64,000 bases of DNA from Desulfosporosinus metallidurans (GTDB taxonomy: Bacteria; Bacillota; Desulfitobacteriia; Desulfitobacteriales; Desulfitobacteriaceae), in contig NZ_MLBF01000006.1 in the NCBI RefSeq assembly GCF_001936615.1, positions 88,001 to 152,000 of the forward strand, in the 5' to 3' direction. Every line of letters starts with the position of its first letter. Positions within the stretch are counted from its first letter, which is position 1. Below the pieces are notes generated by a model. The model was not told where the DNA came from. It saw only the letters and a program-made list of their open reading frames with translations, and ran no database searches. Both the position numbers and the translations under genes were made by a program. Of this stretch, positions 8,901-18,108 are shown one piece after another.

Positions 8901-9512
8901 ATGACCTATAATCCTGCAGGTTGTGTCGGCTCAACAGATAACTACCCATATTGGAGTGGAGGATTTACCACACGCGGTCTTGGCTCTGCGTTCAATTATG
9001 CTGCCCACAATGTCTTTAACCCAGCAACTATTGCCACAATTGCCTCAATGGAAACACTGTGGAACGATAGTGCATCAACAGCAGAATCGGAAGACTGCAG
9101 CCCATGTAATCAGTATGGTGTGGGAATTTGTCAGGTTGGAAAAACAATGTTCGATCAGTGGAACAGCTTCGTTGGAGGTGGCTATACCTGGTGCGGCGGC
9201 ATATGTGGTAGCAACTATGCAAATAACATCCAGATATGTGCAGACTTTTTAGTTGCTGCTTTCTACAAACTACAAGAGCTTGGGTATACAGATTCTGTTC
9301 AGATGATGGCAATGGCTGCCACTGGATGGAACGGCCACTACTGCGGCTATGACCCTAATACAGCAATTTATGTATGGGGAAACAATTTTCCACCGTATTA
9401 CTTGCCTGGCCCCAGTCAACTAACTCAATACGGAGCCTCGGCCGGATACTACTTTAAGAACTCAGGGTATTTTGGAAACGGCGTTTTGGATTATTCCATC
9501 CGGCTACCTTAG
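8901..9512 (+). CDS. Cysteine-rich lysozyme/transglycosylase-like protein of unknown function
   Basis: A 203-residue protein. The ATG has GAGG 8 nt upstream; the frame is open for 60 nt before it but holds no ATG or strong alternative. A block IASMETLWNDSAST, then about 20 residues, then YGVGICQVGKTMFDQW recalls the catalytic Glu and GlyLeuMetGln blocks of SLT/goose-type lysozymes, which cleave peptidoglycan. That resemblance is by eye and weak. It has many cysteines (about eight, several near 66-112) and is rich in Tyr, Trp, Asn and Gly, as in secreted proteins, yet has no signal peptide. It is the only plus-strand gene in the tRNA-Leu island. Confidence 0.65.
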   Translation: MTYNPAGCVGSTDNYPYWSGGFTTRGLGSAFNYAAHNVFNPATIATIASMETLWNDSASTAESEDCSPCNQYGVGICQVGKTMFDQWNSFVGGGYTWCGGICGSNYANNIQICADFLVAAFYKLQELGYTDSVQMMAMAATGWNGHYCGYDPNTAIYVWGNNFPPYYLPGPSQLTQYGASAGYYFKNSGYFGNGVLDYSIRLP

Positions 9513-9518
9513 ATTAAA

Positions 9519-9547
9519 GCCACTGCTATTATTTTAATAGTAGTGGC
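9519..9547 (+). terminator. Intrinsic terminator after the lysozyme-like gene
   Basis: Stem of 13 bp with one G-T pair (GCCACTGCTATTA) and a 3-nt loop, 7 nt after the stop codon, followed by the moderately T-rich GGCCTCTTTACTTACTTT. Confidence 0.7.
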
Positions 9548-9608
9548 GGCCTCTTTACTTACTTTACCGTTCCCTTTCGGATGTTATCGAAGTCAGTCGG
9601 CTATTTTT

Positions 9609-10391
9609 CTATTTTGTTTGCTCATTAATACCTATCTGCTTCATGCTCCGCAGAATCTTGATGGCGTTACTTGGGTCATCTCGCCAATCTAGCTGATACC
9701 AGACAGAATTATTCACTTTCCAGAAGATTTCTGTGGTAGGGTGGTTTGCACCAGTATAAAAAAAATATAATCTTCCAGGAAACTCTGAAAGAGCTAAGCC
9801 GTTTCCTCCAATGAGGTTGATGATCTGGGAAGCATAACTTATGGTGCTTCCTTCTTTGCTGTCTGGTTGAGCCGCTACAAAGTAACCCCATTGACCAGAT
9901 TCCCATGAGATTGCCTTACCGGCAGCAGGATCAATAATGTATTCCTTGCACTCAATTTCATTAGTAAGTTTGATGGTTTTCAGTTCTCTGTTTTCACTGA
10001 TAAACTGCTTTTCCAGCGGCGATACTGGAGGGTTCCCGACATTACCGGAAAGTGTTCCAACATACATTCCGGTTTTATTTCCCCGAGACCGCAGGTCGAT
10101 TTCTATCGTAAACTTATTATTGCTTGATTCAAGATTAAGAAACCACTCCTCTCCCGTATATGGGGCAGGAAGATAAGCGGGTAAAAAAACGGGAAAATCA
10201 CTTGTTTCAAGCAGCCTTCCAGCAATCTTATCAAATGGTATAGCTATAGGAGTTGACTGTGGTGAGACTTTTATTGCCTGATCAGAGCTATTTATCGTCG
10301 AATTACTTGCACAGCCAGAAGCACTAATTACTAGCAAAGCTACAAAAAAGATTATGGGGATAAATAATTTCCATTTCCTCAATTTACCCAT
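9609..10391 (-). CDS. Predicted lipoprotein of unknown function
   Basis: A 260-residue protein starting with a basic segment, a hydrophobic helix (about 9-25) and the lipobox-like ASGC, so it should be lipid-anchored at Cys27 on the outer face of the membrane. The next 30 residues are a Ser/Asn-rich linker. The rest (about 45-255) looks like a compact mixed alpha/beta domain, with FPVFLPAYLPAPYTGEEWF near its start and PTTEIFWKVNNSVWYQLDW near its end. No family was recognised. AGAGGT lies about 11 nt before the ATG. It is inside the tRNA-Leu island and transcribed toward the lysozyme-like gene. Confidence 0.7.
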   Translation of the reverse strand: MGKLRKWKLFIPIIFFVALLVISASGCASNSTINSSDQAIKVSPQSTPIAIPFDKIAGRLLETSDFPVFLPAYLPAPYTGEEWFLNLESSNNKFTIEIDLRSRGNKTGMYVGTLSGNVGNPPVSPLEKQFISENRELKTIKLTNEIECKEYIIDPAAGKAISWESGQWGYFVAAQPDSKEGSTISYASQIINLIGGNGLALSEFPGRLYFFYTGANHPTTEIFWKVNNSVWYQLDWRDDPSNAIKILRSMKQIGINEQTK

Positions 10392-10508
10392 GATATAGGA
10401 AAACCTCTTTTCACTAATAGAATAGTTTACTGGTTTCTTGTAAGTGCAAATAACCCCAAAAGGATAATATCATATAAGGTTAAAGCCGGAGGCAATTATC
10501 ATAATAAG

Positions 10509-10703
10509 ATGTGCCGTTCGCTATTTTCAAGTACAAAGAACATTGAGAAACACATATCAGACATTGAACGTGTTGCTTTAGGCTTAGCTCAGCCATATTT
10601 GCCACAAATAGAGATCATTTTATCATTGCCAAGCATCAAGGATGTTTTTACTGCCATTGCTATCATCGGTGAGATCGGTAGTGATATGGCAAGGCCACTA
10701 TAG
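10509..10703 (+). pseudogene. IS110-type transposase C-terminal fragment
   Basis: The 64 codons include SLPSIKDVFTAIAIIGEIGSDM, which resembles the conserved PGIG...TA..ilgEiGD.. block of the IS110/IS116/IS902 transposase C-terminal domain. The preceding HISDIERVALGLAQPYLPQIE matches the helix before that block. The frame breaks soon after, and neither the N-terminal DEDD domain nor the rest of the C-terminal domain is present. There is no credible ribosome site. It is read as debris of an insertion sequence inside the island. Confidence 0.5.
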
Positions 10704-10739
10704 CTATTGGGCATACGCTGCTAACTTGCATTTTACCAC

Positions 10740-10892
10740 ATGCTGGATAAGAATGAGACGTTTGATTATGAATTATACAAAATCAACTCCAAACCAAAAC
10801 AAACTTATGTATCTCAGATCACTGAGGAAATGGCTATACGCTACCTGCAAACATTAGGCTACCAAATACCCGATATGCGTAATACGACTTAA
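10740..10892 (+). pseudogene. Degraded coding fragment downstream of the transposase piece
   Basis: An open frame of 50 codons reads MLDKNETFDYELYKINSK and continues to YLQTLGYQIPDM, in a frame different from the fragment upstream. Its sequence has protein-like composition and may be the 3' end of a transposase, but no family is certain. There is no ribosome site. From 10893 to 11430 no gene is visible; the DNA is AT-rich and has a 9-bp AT inverted repeat (ATGAATATT) near 11373-11392. Confidence 0.3.
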
Positions 10893-11438
10893 TACTTAAA
10901 TTTAATATTCATTTTAAAGTCCGCTTATGGTGGGCTTATTTTGGTGCACCTTTCTTTTTTCACAGTCTCATTTCTGAACTCTTTCAAACTATGTGCCTCC
11001 TTTCTGTTTGCTACAAATTTGTATTACAGTAGGGGATAATCCGTTTACTGCTTTCTATTATATACTTCCTATCCAGATTCCACCAATACATAATTTGTAA
11101 TAGACGAGTTGAATTTTTTACAAATTTATTTTTACATTTATTAAGAAGTCAAGAGGGAATACAGATGCAGGGGAATCGACGCTCTAACACATTGTATTGA
11201 TTATGAAATATTGAGTTCAGTTAGGTACTTAACCCCAACGACCCCAAAAAGGCCTGTGGCAAAACGGCTAGCCGTATGGTATCCATACTATATCCACCGA
11301 ATCCACAGTTCACCACCATAGTTACTAAGAATTACATTACAACCTCAATTACAGTCTCAAGGGTAGTCCTATATGAATATTTCAATATTCATACACTAAT
11401 TTACTTGCAAACTCTGAAACCCTTGCCATAAGCGACTT

Positions 11439-11525
11439 TCAAAATGCAACCACAGTATAATCACCATCCATAGTTATTTTCTTCCTTGTGCCTCTACCCC
11501 TTGTCGCAGTGGCCTTTGCTGTCAT
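11439..11525 (-). CDS. Small ORF (28 aa) with a near-perfect ribosome site
   Basis: AAGGAGG lies 9 nt before an ATG that opens 28 codons (MTAKATATRGRGTRKKITMD, then GDYTVVAF). The peptide is strongly basic in its first two thirds. After the TGA stop the same frame stays open for another 18 codons before the next stop, so this may be the head of a longer gene cut by a nonsense change rather than a true microprotein. No family was recognised. Confidence 0.35.
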   Translation of the reverse strand: MTAKATATRGRGTRKKITMDGDYTVVAF

Positions 11526-11575
11526 TTCAGTGTACCTCCTTGTTATTCAGGGAACGAGAACCGTTGCCCTGTTAT

Positions 11576-11612
11576 AATGTATCGGTCACACCTACCTTTG
11601 AATGTATCGGTC
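11576..11612. repeat. Pair of 12-nt direct repeats near the tRNA end
   Basis: AATGTATCGGTC occurs at 11576-11587 and again at 11601-11612, starts 25 nt apart, just beyond the terminator of the tRNA-Leu on the island side. Short direct repeats in this position could be recombinase arm sites, but nothing else supports that. Confidence 0.4.
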
Positions 11613-11625
11613 TAAAAAGCAAAAA

Positions 11626-11649
11626 GAGCTGGTAATTTCTTACCAACTC
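11626..11649 (-). terminator. Terminator of the tRNA-Leu gene
   Basis: Ten-base arms (GAGCTGGTAA with one mismatch) and a TTTC loop, followed on the minus strand by TTTTTGCTTTTT. It lies 34 nt after the tRNA CCA end. Confidence 0.8.
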
Positions 11650-11683
11650 CGTAAACCCTTGATATAACTGTGTTTCAATAATC

Positions 11684-11769
11684 TGGTGGGCGAGGGGGGA
11701 CTTGAACCCCCACATACTCACATATATCGGATTTTGAGACCGACGCGTCTGCCATTCCGCCACTCGCCC
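11684..11769 (-). tRNA. tRNA-Leu (anticodon CAA)
   Basis: The 86-nt minus-strand sequence has acceptor arms GGGCGAG and CTCGCCC, an encoded CCA end, a D-arm with GTGGCGGAATGGCAGAC, the anticodon loop CTCAAAA, a long class II variable arm and a T-arm with GTTCAAGTC. The long variable arm and CAA anticodon identify leucine (UUG codons). The 3' end is the repeat shared with 8385-8397. Confidence 0.95.
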
Positions 11770-11833
11770 AATATGCTGTCGTCGCATTGATTAATGACGA
11801 CTTAGATATAATAACACTAGTTCAACGGATTAG

Positions 11834-12823
11834 TCAAGCCTTTTCTAAAATTCCCAAGGACTTTTGGGAAATTTCTTGGTACACTCCAATGGCCCTCAAC
11901 TTTTGATAGCGATTTTCCCGCAGCGCTTCTGGATTCTCCGACCTCAGACTCACAAGATGTTTGGAAATGACCTGAGATAATTTCTCTGCGGTCTGATTTA
12001 AGTCTTTATGTGCTCCGCCAAGAGGTTCGTGAACCATCTCATCCACTACCCCAAGTCTTTGTAAGTCTGGAGCTGTAAATTGCAAAGCAGCCGCCGCTTC
12101 TTTCGCCTTGGCCGGGTCTTTCCAAAGAATAGAGGCACAGCTTTCCGGAGCAATAACCGAGTAAAAGGAATTCTCTAGCATCAAGACCACATTACCTACC
12201 CCTAGAGCGAGTGCGCCCCCACTGCCACCCTCTCCGATGACCGTACTGATCACCGGAACGTGGTAGCCGGACATCGCTTGGAGGCATCGCGCAATAGCCT
12301 CACCCTGCCCTCGTTCCTCAGCGGCTAAGTCACAGGCTGCCCCAGGAGTGTCTATAAATGTCAGGATCGGACGACCAAATTTTTCGGCCTGATCCATCAA
12401 ACGCAACGCCTTATGATAGCCTTCCGGATGGGGCATGCCAAAGTTACGCTTGATATTCTCCTTCGTATCCTTCCCCTTTACTTGGGCGACAACTGTCACG
12501 GCTGTCCCGTGAAAAAGTGCAATCCCACCCACAATTGAGCGATCATCCGCAAAGAGCCGATCCCCTTTGAGTTCTATGAAATCCTCAAACAACAAGGATG
12601 CATAGTCGTAAAAATTAGGCCGTTCCGGATGCCTAGCAATCTGAACTTTCTGCCAGGGTTCAAGGTTTCCATAAATCTCTTGCTTCAAAAGGAGCACTTT
12701 CTTTTCCAGGGTAGCAATTTCCTGGAAAAGATCAATTTCCTTTTCCGCCGAGAATTTTTGGAGTTCTGCAATTTTTTGAACGAGTTCTACTATCGGCTTT
12801 TCAAAATCAAACAGTTGCACCAT
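11834..12823 (-). CDS. accA: Acetyl-CoA carboxylase carboxyltransferase subunit alpha
   Basis: A 329-residue subunit of the carboxyltransferase that moves CO2 from carboxybiotin to acetyl-CoA, making malonyl-CoA for fatty acid synthesis. The carboxyl-binding fold is marked by [25 protein letters not shown] and [14 protein letters not shown], with an N-terminal coiled helix pair (about 10-50). The start codon lies 17 nt inside accD, and GGAAGGGG precedes it, so the two subunits are coupled as usual. Biotin carboxylase and carrier genes are not in the window. Confidence 0.97.
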   Translation of the reverse strand: MVQLFDFEKPIVELVQKIAELQKFSAEKEIDLFQEIATLEKKVLLLKQEIYGNLEPWQKVQIARHPERPNFYDYASLLFEDFIELKGDRLFADDRSIVGGIALFHGTAVTVVAQVKGKDTKENIKRNFGMPHPEGYHKALRLMDQAEKFGRPILTFIDTPGAACDLAAEERGQGEAIARCLQAMSGYHVPVISTVIGEGGSGGALALGVGNVVLMLENSFYSVIAPESCASILWKDPAKAKEAAAALQFTAPDLQRLGVVDEMVHEPLGGAHKDLNQTAEKLSQVISKHLVSLRSENPEALRENRYQKLRAIGVYQEISQKSLGILEKA

Positions 12824-13724
12824 ACTGAGCCCCTTCCTGATGGTACCGCAACAAGCGGGCTAAGACAGATCGCATCTGAGCACGTCCTACAATAAGATCA
12901 ATTAAGCCATGTTCTAGGTTGAACTCAGCCGTTTGTGCGCCTGCAGGAAGTTCTTGCCTCATCGTTTGCTTGATCACACGCGGCCCTGTAAAGCCTATTA
13001 AGGCATTGGGTTCGGCAATTAAAATGTCCCCGAGTGAAGCATAGCTAGCTGTCACTCCCCCGAACGTGGGATCTGTAAGTACCGAAATATAAAGTAAATG
13101 GTTTTCTGCCAGTTTTCCCAAAGCAGCACTAGTTTTAGCCATCTGGTAAAGCGAGAGAATTCCTTCCTGCATCCGTGCCCCCCCTGAAGTCGATATTATG
13201 ATCACAGGCAAATGTAAATCAATCGCCCGTTCAATGGCCCGAGTAATCTTTTCCCCCACAACGGAGCCCATGCTGCCCATCATAAAATTTCCTTCATTAA
13301 TAGCAAGCACGACAGAGTTACCTTCAATCTTTGCTAAACCCGTAAGTACACCTTCCGGGATCCCAGATTTCTCCTGTGCCTCCTGAAGCTTCCCTTCGTA
13401 ACCGGGGAACTCTAAAGGATCAAGGGTGAATACCTCTGTGTCCCATTCTTCAAAACTGTTTTCATCCACCAATAACTCCAGTCGTTCTCGAGCTGGAATT
13501 CGGAAATGATGCTCGCACGTTGTGCACACTCGTGAGTTTTCCTCAAGGTTTTTGTTAAAGAGAACTTCCCCGCACTTCGGACACTTGACCCAAAGACCGT
13601 CAGGAAGTTCTTTCTTGCCAATATACGTCGGCTCTTGGGGAGGAACATCCGAGGGACTACGTTTCTGCGTCGGCGTAGATGGAATGGTGACATACTTTGT
13701 TTTTCGAAATATATCTTTAAACAT
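12807..13724 (-). CDS. accD: Acetyl-CoA carboxylase carboxyltransferase subunit beta
   Basis: A 305-residue partner of AccA. A four-cysteine zinc ribbon (about residues 49-72: CPKCG, then CTTCEHHF) precedes the carboxyltransferase core, which has [22 protein letters not shown] and [17 protein letters not shown]. These match AccD of Firmicutes. It begins right after the small DUF2007-like gene and overlaps accA. The first 30 residues are a loose Pro/Ser-rich leader typical of the family's variable N-terminus. Confidence 0.97.
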   Translation of the reverse strand: MFKDIFRKTKYVTIPSTPTQKRSPSDVPPQEPTYIGKKELPDGLWVKCPKCGEVLFNKNLEENSRVCTTCEHHFRIPARERLELLVDENSFEEWDTEVFTLDPLEFPGYEGKLQEAQEKSGIPEGVLTGLAKIEGNSVVLAINEGNFMMGSMGSVVGEKITRAIERAIDLHLPVIIISTSGGARMQEGILSLYQMAKTSAALGKLAENHLLYISVLTDPTFGGVTASYASLGDILIAEPNALIGFTGPRVIKQTMRQELPAGAQTAEFNLEHGLIDLIVGRAQMRSVLARLLRYHQEGAQYGATV

Positions 13725-13726
13725 GT

Positions 13727-13927
13727 TTAGCTCCCTATGGCGCCAGTAATGATCTCATGCGCTTCTTCTGCTTCAGATTCTGGTACGAGGATTTCGACTG
13801 AAGCGTGTTCAGCCAGATGTGCTGAACCAATCGGACGAAGTTGAACGAGCATCCCTTCTTCTGTGAGGATTGCTTTATATTTCTCTGCTATTAACTTATT
13901 GGGTGCAATATAAATGACGGTCCACAT
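13727..13927 (-). CDS. DUF2007-like small protein
   Basis: A 66-residue protein: [20 protein letters not shown], then [14 protein letters not shown], ending [19 protein letters not shown]. This beta-alpha-beta pattern resembles the DUF2007/PII-like putative signal-transducing family (PF09413), in which a short ferredoxin-like fold is shared with larger proteins. It ends 2 nt before the accD start and is probably in the same transcript. No function is established. The link to lipid synthesis is by position only. Confidence 0.75.
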   Translation of the reverse strand: MWTVIYIAPNKLIAEKYKAILTEEGMLVQLRPIGSAHLAEHASVEILVPESEAEEAHEIITGAIGS

Positions 13928-14004
13928 TCTGCAAAAGCCCCCTTATTAAATCCGTATTATGATACCACAGCCCTTCAGATTGTGCAACTTATGCGAGCTA
14001 GCTA

Positions 14005-14511
14005 CTAATCCTCAGCATTTAATTCAGTGCGCAAATTGGAGTATTTAGCGATTAATGCCTTTTCGACATGCGGTGGTACAAAATCCGAGATCACGGCATG
14101 CAAACTGGCCGTCAATTTAATCGCACTTGAACTGATAAATGAGAATTCACTCTGGGTCATGAGGAAAATCGTTTCAATATCTGGTGCAATCTTCTTGTTC
14201 ATTAAGGCTAGTTGGAATTCATATTCAAAATCGGATAAAGCGCGAAGCCCACGAAGAATGGCTACTGCTCCACATTGTCGTGCAAATTCAACCGTCAAGC
14301 CTTCAAAAACGCGAACATGGACATTCGGCATTTCCTTGGTTGATTCCAAGAGAAGTTCCATTCTCTCTCCGAGTGTAAACAAGGGGGTCTTGTTACTATC
14401 GGCAGCAATGGCAATGGTCACCTCATCAAAAAGCTCTTTCGCCCGGATTAAAATATCAAGATGTCCATTCGTCACCGGGTCGAAGGTTCCAGGATAAATC
14501 GCTGTACGCAC
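14005..14511 (-). CDS. coaD: Phosphopantetheine adenylyltransferase
   Basis: A 168-residue nucleotidyltransferase that adenylates 4'-phosphopantetheine to dephospho-CoA, the penultimate step of CoA synthesis. The ATP-binding T/HxGH motif appears as GTFDPVTNGHLDI, and the second signature as FSFISSSAIK. Length and order fit the bacterial CoaD family. It lies between dnaE and the acc genes on the same strand, with short gaps of about 77 nt on each side. Confidence 0.97.
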   Translation of the reverse strand: MRTAIYPGTFDPVTNGHLDILIRAKELFDEVTIAIAADSNKTPLFTLGERMELLLESTKEMPNVHVRVFEGLTVEFARQCGAVAILRGLRALSDFEYEFQLALMNKKIAPDIETIFLMTQSEFSFISSSAIKLTASLHAVISDFVPPHVEKALIAKYSNLRTELNAED

Positions 14512-14589
14512 AGTGTATCTCCTTTTTTATTTAGGATATTTCCATGGATTTCGCCTTAAAAATCAATAATCCTGCTAAGGAAAATCATT

Positions 14590-17500
14590 TTAAGCAAAAT
14601 TTTTAGCAGATTTCCAGACTACATTACGTTGGTCCATTGCTTCTTGAAGTTCCTTCTTCAATTCTTCTTCGTCATTGACCCATAGTTCCCGTTTTCCTTC
14701 AATAACTTTCTGATTATCCTCAAAATAGAAATAAACCGGCTGACTTCCCGGAAAACGCTCTAAAATACTTAATACCGTTGGCATAAGGTCACTTTTCTCA
14801 TTAGAAAATCTCAAAAAAAGGCGCCTTCCTGTTACTATTGATGAGACACTTTTAGGTGTAGTAGTGCCAGCAATCTTATTGTTCTGTCCAGAAGGCTTTA
14901 GGTCCACAAGTTTGGTGATTTTCTCAGCGAAGATTTTTCTTTCCTCATCTCGGACAATGTAGTTCCCCACGACAACAAGGACTTGGTCATTTCCTAAATT
15001 GCGTGTTTGCGCATAGATCCGCGGAAAAATCAAAACCTCAATCTCACCTGTTAAATCTTCCAAAACAAAACTGGCCATCATCTCGCCCTTTTTAGTCACA
15101 TTCTGCCGAAAGCCAGTTACTAATCCGCCGAGAGCCACCTTCCTTTCTTCCTCACTTTCCAAGCAAGTGAGAATATCTGAGGAAAGAAAAGGTTGAAGTT
15201 GAGGAAGAACAGAGGAAAGAGGGTGCCCACTTAAGTAGAGTCCCAAGTATTCCTTTTCCATCTCTAGGATCTCCCGTTCTTGGAAATCCGGAAGTTGAGG
15301 TAAAATAATCCCTTCGTCCAACTCTTCATCCAAATCGAAAAGAGAGAATTGGCCTGAAAGTCGATCTTTTTGCCGACGTTGCGCCGTGTCTAAAACCTGA
15401 TCCAACACAGCCATGGCCTGAGCACGTGAACAAAACGAACCGAAGGCACCGGAGCGGACCAAGCTTTCCAGAACACGCCGATTTAAGACCTTTTGGTCAA
15501 CACGCATGCAAAAATCATAGAGTGATTTAAAGGGGCCCTCTTTCCGTGCATCCAAAATCTTCTCGACGACATTGACTCCCACATTGCGAATAGCTCCTAA
15601 GCCGAAACGAATCACTCGCTCTTCAATGGAAAACCCAACTTGGCTATACTGCACATCCGGAGGGAGCACATGTATTCCACTTTGCTTAGCATCTTGAATA
15701 TAAAACGAGATTTTATCTGACGAGCCCATCACCGTGCTCAACAAGGCTGCCATGAACTCTATTGGGTAGTTTGCTTTCAAATAAGCCGTTTGATACGAAA
15801 TCACAGCATAGGCTGTTGCATGCCCTTTATTAAAGCCATATTCCGCAAACTTAGCCATTAAATCAAAAATTTCCTCGGCATCTCGGCGCGTCAAACCGAT
15901 CCGAAGTGCCCCTGGGATAATCCATTTCCCATCTTCATCTTGTAACCCTTCAATAAAGTTCTTCCGTTCTTCTTCCATAATCTCTTTTTTCTTTTTTCCC
16001 ATTGCCCGACGGAGCAGATCCGCGCGCCCCAGAGAATAACCGCCAAGGTCACGAGCAATTTGCATGACTTGCTCTTGATAAACGATAATCCCATAGGTGG
16101 ATTTGAGAATCGGCTCCAATTTCGGATGCAAATACGTAATTTTGCTCCCATGTTTTCGACGAATAAACTCTGGGATTTGTTCCATCGGACCAGGTCGGTA
16201 CAAAGCCAAAACCGCAATAATATCTTCGAAACAAGTCGGCTTAAGATCCTTAAGAATCGCTCGCATTCCGCCGCTTTCCAGCTGAAAAATTCCTGTGCTA
16301 TTTCCCGAAGCCAACAAAGTGTACGTTTGCAGATCGTCTAAGGGCAAGGTTTGTAAATCCAGTTTAGAACCCTTCGTCTCTTCAATTTGGCGCACAGCCT
16401 CTTGCAAGATCGTTAAGTTTCGCAACCCCAAAAAATCCATTTTTAGCAACCCAATTTCTTCGACTGCTTTCATTGGGAATTGGGTCATGACGAAGTCCTC
16501 AGACGTCCTCTGGAGAGGCAGGTAATTGACGAGAGCTTCTTTAGAGATCACGACCCCTGCAGCATGAGTAGAGGCATGTCTCGTCATTCCTTCAAGAGAT
16601 CGCGCTAAAGTGTAGAGGCGTTTAATCTCTTCATCCCCTTCAACCATCCGGGCCAAATCAGGGGATACACTTAAAGCTTTCTCCAGAGTCATCCCTAAAT
16701 CTGAAGGAATGGCTTTCGCTACTTTATCGACTCGCGCTAAAGGCATAGCTAAAACCCGCCCCCCATCTCGGATCGCTGCTTTAGCCCCCATGGTTCCGAA
16801 GGTTATAATCTGGCAGACTTTATCCGCACCATATTTTTCGGTAACATAGCGGATGACACGTTCCCGGCCATCTGGGTCAAAATCTATGTCAATATCCGGC
16901 ATGGAGATTCGTTCCGGATTTAAAAACCGTTCGAAAAGAAGATCAAAACGCAGCGGTTCAACTGACGTAATTCCCAGTAAATACGCCACCATACTCGCCG
17001 CTGCCGAGCCACGTCCTGGCCCTACGGCAACCCCGTTTTCTCGAGCAAAACGGCAAAAATCCGCCACAATCAAAAAATACCCTGAGAAACCGGTTTGAAA
17101 GATGACCCCAAGTTCATACTCCAACCGTTCACGTTCTACCTCCGTCATTTGAGGGTAGAAACGCGGAAAAGTCTCCCGACATTCTTTCTCGAGATAGGCA
17201 TCTAAGGTGTACCCTGCGGGTATCTCAAACACAGGTAATAGATTTTCTCCAAAATGAAAATCAAATTGACACCGTTCGGCAATGAGACCTGTGTTTTTCA
17301 GGACCTCAGGGTGTTCACCGAACAACAGAGACATATCCTGTACGGACTTGAGAAAGAATTCCTGACTAGAGAAACGCATCCGGGCAGTATCCGCTAAGGT
17401 TTTACCTGTTTGGATACAGAGTAGAGCATCCTGCACGAAAGCATCTTCTCGGTTGACATAATGCACATCATTAGTTGCCACCATGGGTATCCCTGTACGC

Positions 17501-18108
17501 TCATGCACCTGCCACATTCCTGCCATAACTTTGCGCTGTTCGTCTAAACCGTGATCTTGGATTTCGAGAAAGAAATTTCCCTTGCCGAAAATCTCAACAT
17601 AGTCGAGGGCACTTTGTACTGCCATCTCTAATTGATCGTGTAAAAGATAGTCTGCAACCTCTCCGGCCAAACAAGCGCTTAGCGCAATGATCCCTTTAGC
17701 GTGATTGCGAAGAATTTCTTTATCTACGCGAGGCTTATAGTAAAAGCCTTCTATATGAGCCATGGAAACCAGCCTGATCAAGTTACGATACCCTTCCTCA
17801 TTTTCGGCTAATAGCACCAAATGATGATTGGTATCATCCTTCCCCGGCGTTCGGTCTGTCCGTTTGCGAGGGGCTACATAGACTTCGCACCCGATGATCG
17901 GTTTAATCCCCTCTTTACGGCAAGCCTTATAGAAGTCGATGACCCCATACATCACCCCATGGTCAGTAATGGCCAAAGACGACATCTTCAACTCTACCGC
18001 TCGCTTGACTAAGTTTTTGATCCGTGCTGCTCCATCGAGTAAGCTAAATTCTGTGTGATTATGGAGGTGAACAAAGCCATAAGGGTTATTATTAGTTTCT
18101 TCAATCAT
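14590..18108 (-). CDS. dnaE: DNA polymerase III alpha subunit (DnaE type)
   Basis: A 1172-residue replicative polymerase. The PHP domain begins with FVHLHNHTEFSLLDG (about 12-26) and keeps its metal ligands (TDH, HNH-like). The polymerase palm has GPGRGSAA (363-370) and the catalytic aspartates in PDIDIDFD (404-411). The fingers have YQEQVMQIARDLGGYSLGRAD, a helix-hairpin-helix region and a C-terminal OB-fold (FVLEDLTGEIEVLIFPRIY). No exonuclease insert is present, so it is DnaE and not PolC. It heads a likely dnaE-coaD-accDA transcription unit. Confidence 0.97.
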   Translation of the reverse strand: MIEETNNNPYGFVHLHNHTEFSLLDGAARIKNLVKRAVELKMSSLAITDHGVMYGVIDFYKACRKEGIKPIIGCEVYVAPRKRTDRTPGKDDTNHHLVLLAENEEGYRNLIRLVSMAHIEGFYYKPRVDKEILRNHAKGIIALSACLAGEVADYLLHDQLEMAVQSALDYVEIFGKGNFFLEIQDHGLDEQRKVMAGMWQVHERTGIPMVATNDVHYVNREDAFVQDALLCIQTGKTLADTARMRFSSQEFFLKSVQDMSLLFGEHPEVLKNTGLIAERCQFDFHFGENLLPVFEIPAGYTLDAYLEKECRETFPRFYPQMTEVERERLEYELGVIFQTGFSGYFLIVADFCRFARENGVAVGPGRGSAAASMVAYLLGITSVEPLRFDLLFERFLNPERISMPDIDIDFDPDGRERVIRYVTEKYGADKVCQIITFGTMGAKAAIRDGGRVLAMPLARVDKVAKAIPSDLGMTLEKALSVSPDLARMVEGDEEIKRLYTLARSLEGMTRHASTHAAGVVISKEALVNYLPLQRTSEDFVMTQFPMKAVEEIGLLKMDFLGLRNLTILQEAVRQIEETKGSKLDLQTLPLDDLQTYTLLASGNSTGIFQLESGGMRAILKDLKPTCFEDIIAVLALYRPGPMEQIPEFIRRKHGSKITYLHPKLEPILKSTYGIIVYQEQVMQIARDLGGYSLGRADLLRRAMGKKKKEIMEEERKNFIEGLQDEDGKWIIPGALRIGLTRRDAEEIFDLMAKFAEYGFNKGHATAYAVISYQTAYLKANYPIEFMAALLSTVMGSSDKISFYIQDAKQSGIHVLPPDVQYSQVGFSIEERVIRFGLGAIRNVGVNVVEKILDARKEGPFKSLYDFCMRVDQKVLNRRVLESLVRSGAFGSFCSRAQAMAVLDQVLDTAQRRQKDRLSGQFSLFDLDEELDEGIILPQLPDFQEREILEMEKEYLGLYLSGHPLSSVLPQLQPFLSSDILTCLESEEERKVALGGLVTGFRQNVTKKGEMMASFVLEDLTGEIEVLIFPRIYAQTRNLGNDQVLVVVGNYIVRDEERKIFAEKITKLVDLKPSGQNNKIAGTTTPKSVSSIVTGRRLFLRFSNEKSDLMPTVLSILERFPGSQPVYFYFEDNQKVIEGKRELWVNDEEELKKELQEAMDQRNVVWKSAKNFA

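Larger units (their letters stand above)
8385..11696. mobile_element. Candidate tRNA-Leu-associated genomic island, about 3.3 kb
   Basis: The interval is bounded by matching 13-nt tRNA-Leu 3' sequences (8385-8397 and 11684-11696). It holds only accessory material: a plus-strand lysozyme-like gene in an otherwise minus-strand region, an orphan lipoprotein, insertion-sequence debris, a 28-codon ORF and long gene-free AT-rich DNA. No integrase survives. The model is that an element inserted between the tRNA and its original terminator and then decayed. Only the repeat and gene content are observed; the integration history is inference. Confidence 0.45.

Noticed and set aside
11373..11392. AT-rich inverted repeat (ATGAATATT arms)
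   Set aside because: It lacks a T-tract or nearby promoter and could be chance in AT-rich DNA.
8398..11683. Prophage interpretation of the island
   Set aside because: There are no capsid, portal, tail, terminase or repressor genes; a small integrated element or its remnant fits better.
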